Assembly (NCBI GenBank): GCA_934725795.1
Contig: CAKVCF010000013.1
Span: 1-11,526, forward strand
Reading direction: 5' to 3'
DNA length: 11,526 nucleotides
From: an uncultured Clostridia bacterium
GTDB taxonomy: Bacteria; Bacillota; Clostridia; Christensenellales; UBA1242
This document shows positions 10,901 to 11,526 of this stretch, one piece after another. The notes beneath the pieces are model-generated. The model searched no databases. It was not told where the DNA came from and was given only the letters and a program-made list of their open reading frames with translations. The translations under genes were made by a program, and so were the position numbers. Each line of letters starts with the position of its first letter. Position 1 is the stretch's first letter.

Positions 10901-11526
10901 TGCAAAAAGAAGGTGTCGGCATGTATGTCGGCGGCGTGTTCGGTAAATTTAAAGGCAATGTTGCAACAATGGTTAAAAATGCAGATGGTGAAGAAACTTC
11001 TACTTCAGCAGGTATAACACTTGGCAGCAATAACATTAAAATTTACACTGCAGAATCATACTTTATAGGTGGTTTGGTTGGTAGACTTGAAGGCAACATG
11101 TATAATTCAAGCGTTACAGTTGCAGAAAATAACAATACTTCTAGATTGAACGTTGAAGGCTCATCAGTTCAAAACTTTGGCGGTTTGGTTGGTATGCTTA
11201 AAGTGCCTGCCGATGCTAAAAAAGTGGAAGGTGGCGCAGATATATATGTTAATGGTAAACAACCTTATGCCTTCACAATTAATACTATAGAAAACCAAAA
11301 CTACGCAGATGGTGAATCTGTGCTTAACGCAACAAAAAATGACGATGGAGATATTGAACTTTATGCGCAAGCTTATTATATAAACTTAGATAGATTCAAT
11401 ATATCATCATCACTTAATGTTCCTGAAAAAAGTCCATTGAATGACACCGATGGTTGGCATAAAGATTATACAGGCTTTAGGGCTATGCAACGTTGCATAC
11501 CAGCAAGTGAGAATAAACAAGACTAT
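1..11526 (+). CDS. Giant GLUG-repeat / Ig-like surface (adhesin-like) protein, internal fragment lacking both ends
   Basis: Frame 1 is open across all 3842 codons with no stop; I read it codon by codon. Neither start nor stop is in the window, so this is an internal piece of a larger gene. Residues 1-640 are beta-rich and Ig-like. Residues 644-3842 carry roughly 50 Gly-rich coils of the GLUG type, such as FGGLVGINNGTITNS (798-812), VGGIVGLTNGQIVKC (3148-3162) and IGGLVGRLEGNMYNS (3689-3703). GLUG repeats are known from large bacterial surface and secreted proteins with predicted beta-solenoid folds. An exposed adhesive or structural role is inferred. I see no catalytic motif, no long hydrophobic membrane segment, no LPXTG-type anchor and no signal peptide; the signal and anchor would sit at the missing ends. 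There are 25 Cys and 12 Trp, all Trp encoded by TGG. I know no specific gene name. The single-frame reading is very secure; the adhesin role is moderately so. Confidence 0.96.
1534..1653 (+). other. Predicted helical insert in the Ig-like region (residues 512-551)
   Basis: Within an otherwise beta-type sequence, residues 512-551 are rich in Ala, Glu, Lys and Leu and poor in Gly and Thr, for example IYLKLLANMA and PIAKKAEAAEKLLTNFA. The pattern suits two short amphipathic helices separated by NTSVEEFKALP. The surrounding strands (SRDLTFSF at 495-502 and NMVYLRLKAN at 581-590) look like one Ig-like domain continuing around the insert. Its function is unknown. Confidence 0.45.
1930..3270 (+). 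repeat. GLUG beta-solenoid unit A (residues 644-1090)
   Basis: This is the first solenoid unit after the Ig-like region. The opening cap is ISSAEQMFD (647-655), YVLTDDIVV (668-676), SLDGNNKKIIIKNF (688-701) and GYYGLF (714-719), matching the usual order of eqL, Y-x-L-x-x-DI, lDGn and GLF in GLUG proteins. Six clear coils follow, starting at about 758, 798, 858, 892, 935 and 964, with the typical turn NNG-x-I and often Cys or a small residue next (C772, C951, C980). A weaker coil ends in ENCFWYKD (1018-1025), the position of the common C-Y-W-D closing motif. The unit ends with VWSFYNN and LPEL (1087-1090). This is the most canonical of the units. A linker of about 34 residues without GLUG motifs separates it from unit B. 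Confidence 0.85.
3373..5019 (+). repeat. GLUG beta-solenoid unit B (residues 1125-1673)
   Basis: The unit opens with GSKNNPEIISSVQEF (1125-1139), a good match to the G-[ST]-x-x-x-P-y-x-I-s entry signature of GLUG proteins. It continues with GYVRFIADIDF (1154-1164), SIDGNGMYINNIYL (1195-1208) and SVGLFAEI (1217-1224). Eight Gly-rich coils start at about 1249, 1279, 1330, 1374, 1406, 1466, 1494 and 1528, for example VGGLAGLIEG and VGGLIGVAED. Unlike unit A, most lack the NNG turn and the following Cys. The closing segment is IWDTKYWNLDTYKHFFPLLTD (split here as IWDTKYWNLD, 1653-1662, and TYKHFFPLLTD, 1663-1673). A GC-rich alternating tract lies within it at 4020-4032. Confidence 0.83.
4020..4032. 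other. Alternating purine-pyrimidine GC tract inside the coding region
   Basis: The 13 bases tgcgcgcgcgtac alternate pyrimidine and purine without a break, in DNA that is otherwise about one third G+C. They encode Ser-Ala-Arg-Ala-Tyr just after the coil AGGIVGVADL, using GCG CGC GCG although GCA and GCT dominate for Ala elsewhere. Such tracts can adopt Z-DNA under negative supercoiling. Whether this one does, or is simply chance, is unknown. Confidence 0.4.
5032..6882 (+). repeat. GLUG-like beta-solenoid unit C (residues 1678-2294)
   Basis: The unit begins only four residues after unit B with ITDANSFEKI (1682-1691), FKIVNDIDMS (1699-1708), FMFEGVLVGE (1720-1729) and DAGLFRATQG (1751-1760). 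The lDGn element is degenerate (EGVLVG). About ten coils follow, starting near 1832, 1871, 1918, 1963, 2002, 2038, 2069, 2119, 2154 and 2207. Many have lost the double Gly (AGLIG, FGVLA, AGLVA, IGALVG), while VGGLVGNIDGQLTLSN (2119-2134) is canonical. The end is GLWVNTANPNSNIPYLASL (2276-2294), the usual Trp to Pro closing segment. The coils are more divergent than in A, so exact boundaries inside the unit are uncertain. Confidence 0.78.
6883..7707 (+). repeat. Short degenerate GLUG-like unit D (residues 2295-2569)
   Basis: This is the shortest unit. It has a GSAANPKTAYVKT entry motif (2314-2326), YYYLLGSVNI (2330-2339) and FNGIVIGT (2343-2350), a degenerate counterpart of the fGnlDG element; no GLF motif is evident. 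Its four or so coils have mostly lost the leading Gly-Gly but keep the turn and Cys: VNNGLIFNCSI (2389-2399), QNNGTISHCFN (2416-2426), INAGTISSSYF (2442-2452) and GGYIYNCYSAGNI (2471-2483). The closing part is NNFVDLLATPKDGANV (2500-2515), TTYQLMTASLLKGSWL (2528-2543) and FGYNFNYPIYNF (2558-2569), resembling the T-x-x-m plus W plus yP ending found in GLUG proteins. Confidence 0.78.
7708..11526 (+). repeat. Very long GLUG beta-solenoid unit E (residues 2570-3842, may continue outside)
   Basis: After VPHLGVLSSIQGVI (2603-2616) the cap is NYMLTHDING (2629-2638), GFTGNFDGAK (2671-2680), CYTISNL (2690-2696) and NNGLFTNV (2698-2705), very close to the family pattern. About 20 coils follow. Starts near 2851, 2885, 2917, 2952, 2993, 3033, 3061, 3112, 3148, 3210, 3244, 3327, 3362, 3424, 3518, 3566, 3605, 3643, 3689 and 3727 all contain Gly-Gly or a close variant. 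Coil spacing is irregular (28 to over 90 residues) because Asn/Ser/Thr-rich loops are inserted, the longest at about 3261-3320, 3380-3420 and 3447-3517. The last residues contain DTDGWHKDY (3815-3823) and CIP (3832-3834), which may be the start of the closing segment. That is a weak guess. Confidence 0.83.

Noticed and set aside
1..11526. Mycoplasma-type code with TGA read as Trp, suggested by the AT-rich composition
   Set aside because: No TGA occurs in frame over 3842 codons, and all 12 Trp codons are TGG.
1..11526. Polyketide or nonribosomal peptide synthase as the reason for the large size
   Set aside because: No catalytic signature of ketosynthase, adenylation or carrier domains is visible, while GLUG-type coils occupy most of the sequence.

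Overview
The whole window lies inside one giant protein-coding gene on the + strand. Reading from base 1, frame 1 is open for all 3842 codons, with no stop and no recognisable start. Both ends of the gene therefore lie outside, and the encoded fragment alone is roughly 0.4 MDa. No second gene, RNA gene, mobile element, CRISPR array, promoter or terminator can be supported. There is no intergenic DNA in the window.

The product looks like an extracellular adhesin-type protein rich in Asn, Ser, Thr and Gly. Codons 1-640 (bases 1-1920) form a beta-rich region that reads like tandem Ig-like domains, with one helical insert. From codon 644 to the end runs a long series of short Gly-rich coils of the GLUG type ([V/I/F/A]GG[L/I/F/A][V/I/A]G, then a short turn, then NC or NS plus a strand). 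This pattern is known from predicted beta-solenoid surface proteins. The coils fall into at least five consecutive units, A to E. Most units open with a cap resembling Y-x-L-T-x-DI, then a fGn(L/F)DG element, then GLF. Most close with a Trp segment running into a Pro-aromatic/Leu end. Unit E is far longer than the others and may run past the window.

Organism: the DNA is AT-rich (about 35% G+C from a few hand-counted lines). All 12 Trp codons are TGG and no TGA occurs in frame, so the standard bacterial code fits and a Mycoplasma-type code is unlikely. An AT-rich host-associated bacterium, perhaps a Bacillota lineage from an animal gut metagenome, is a plausible guess, but the sequence does not prove any lineage. 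The secretion signal and cell-wall or membrane anchor, which would settle the envelope type, must lie outside the window.
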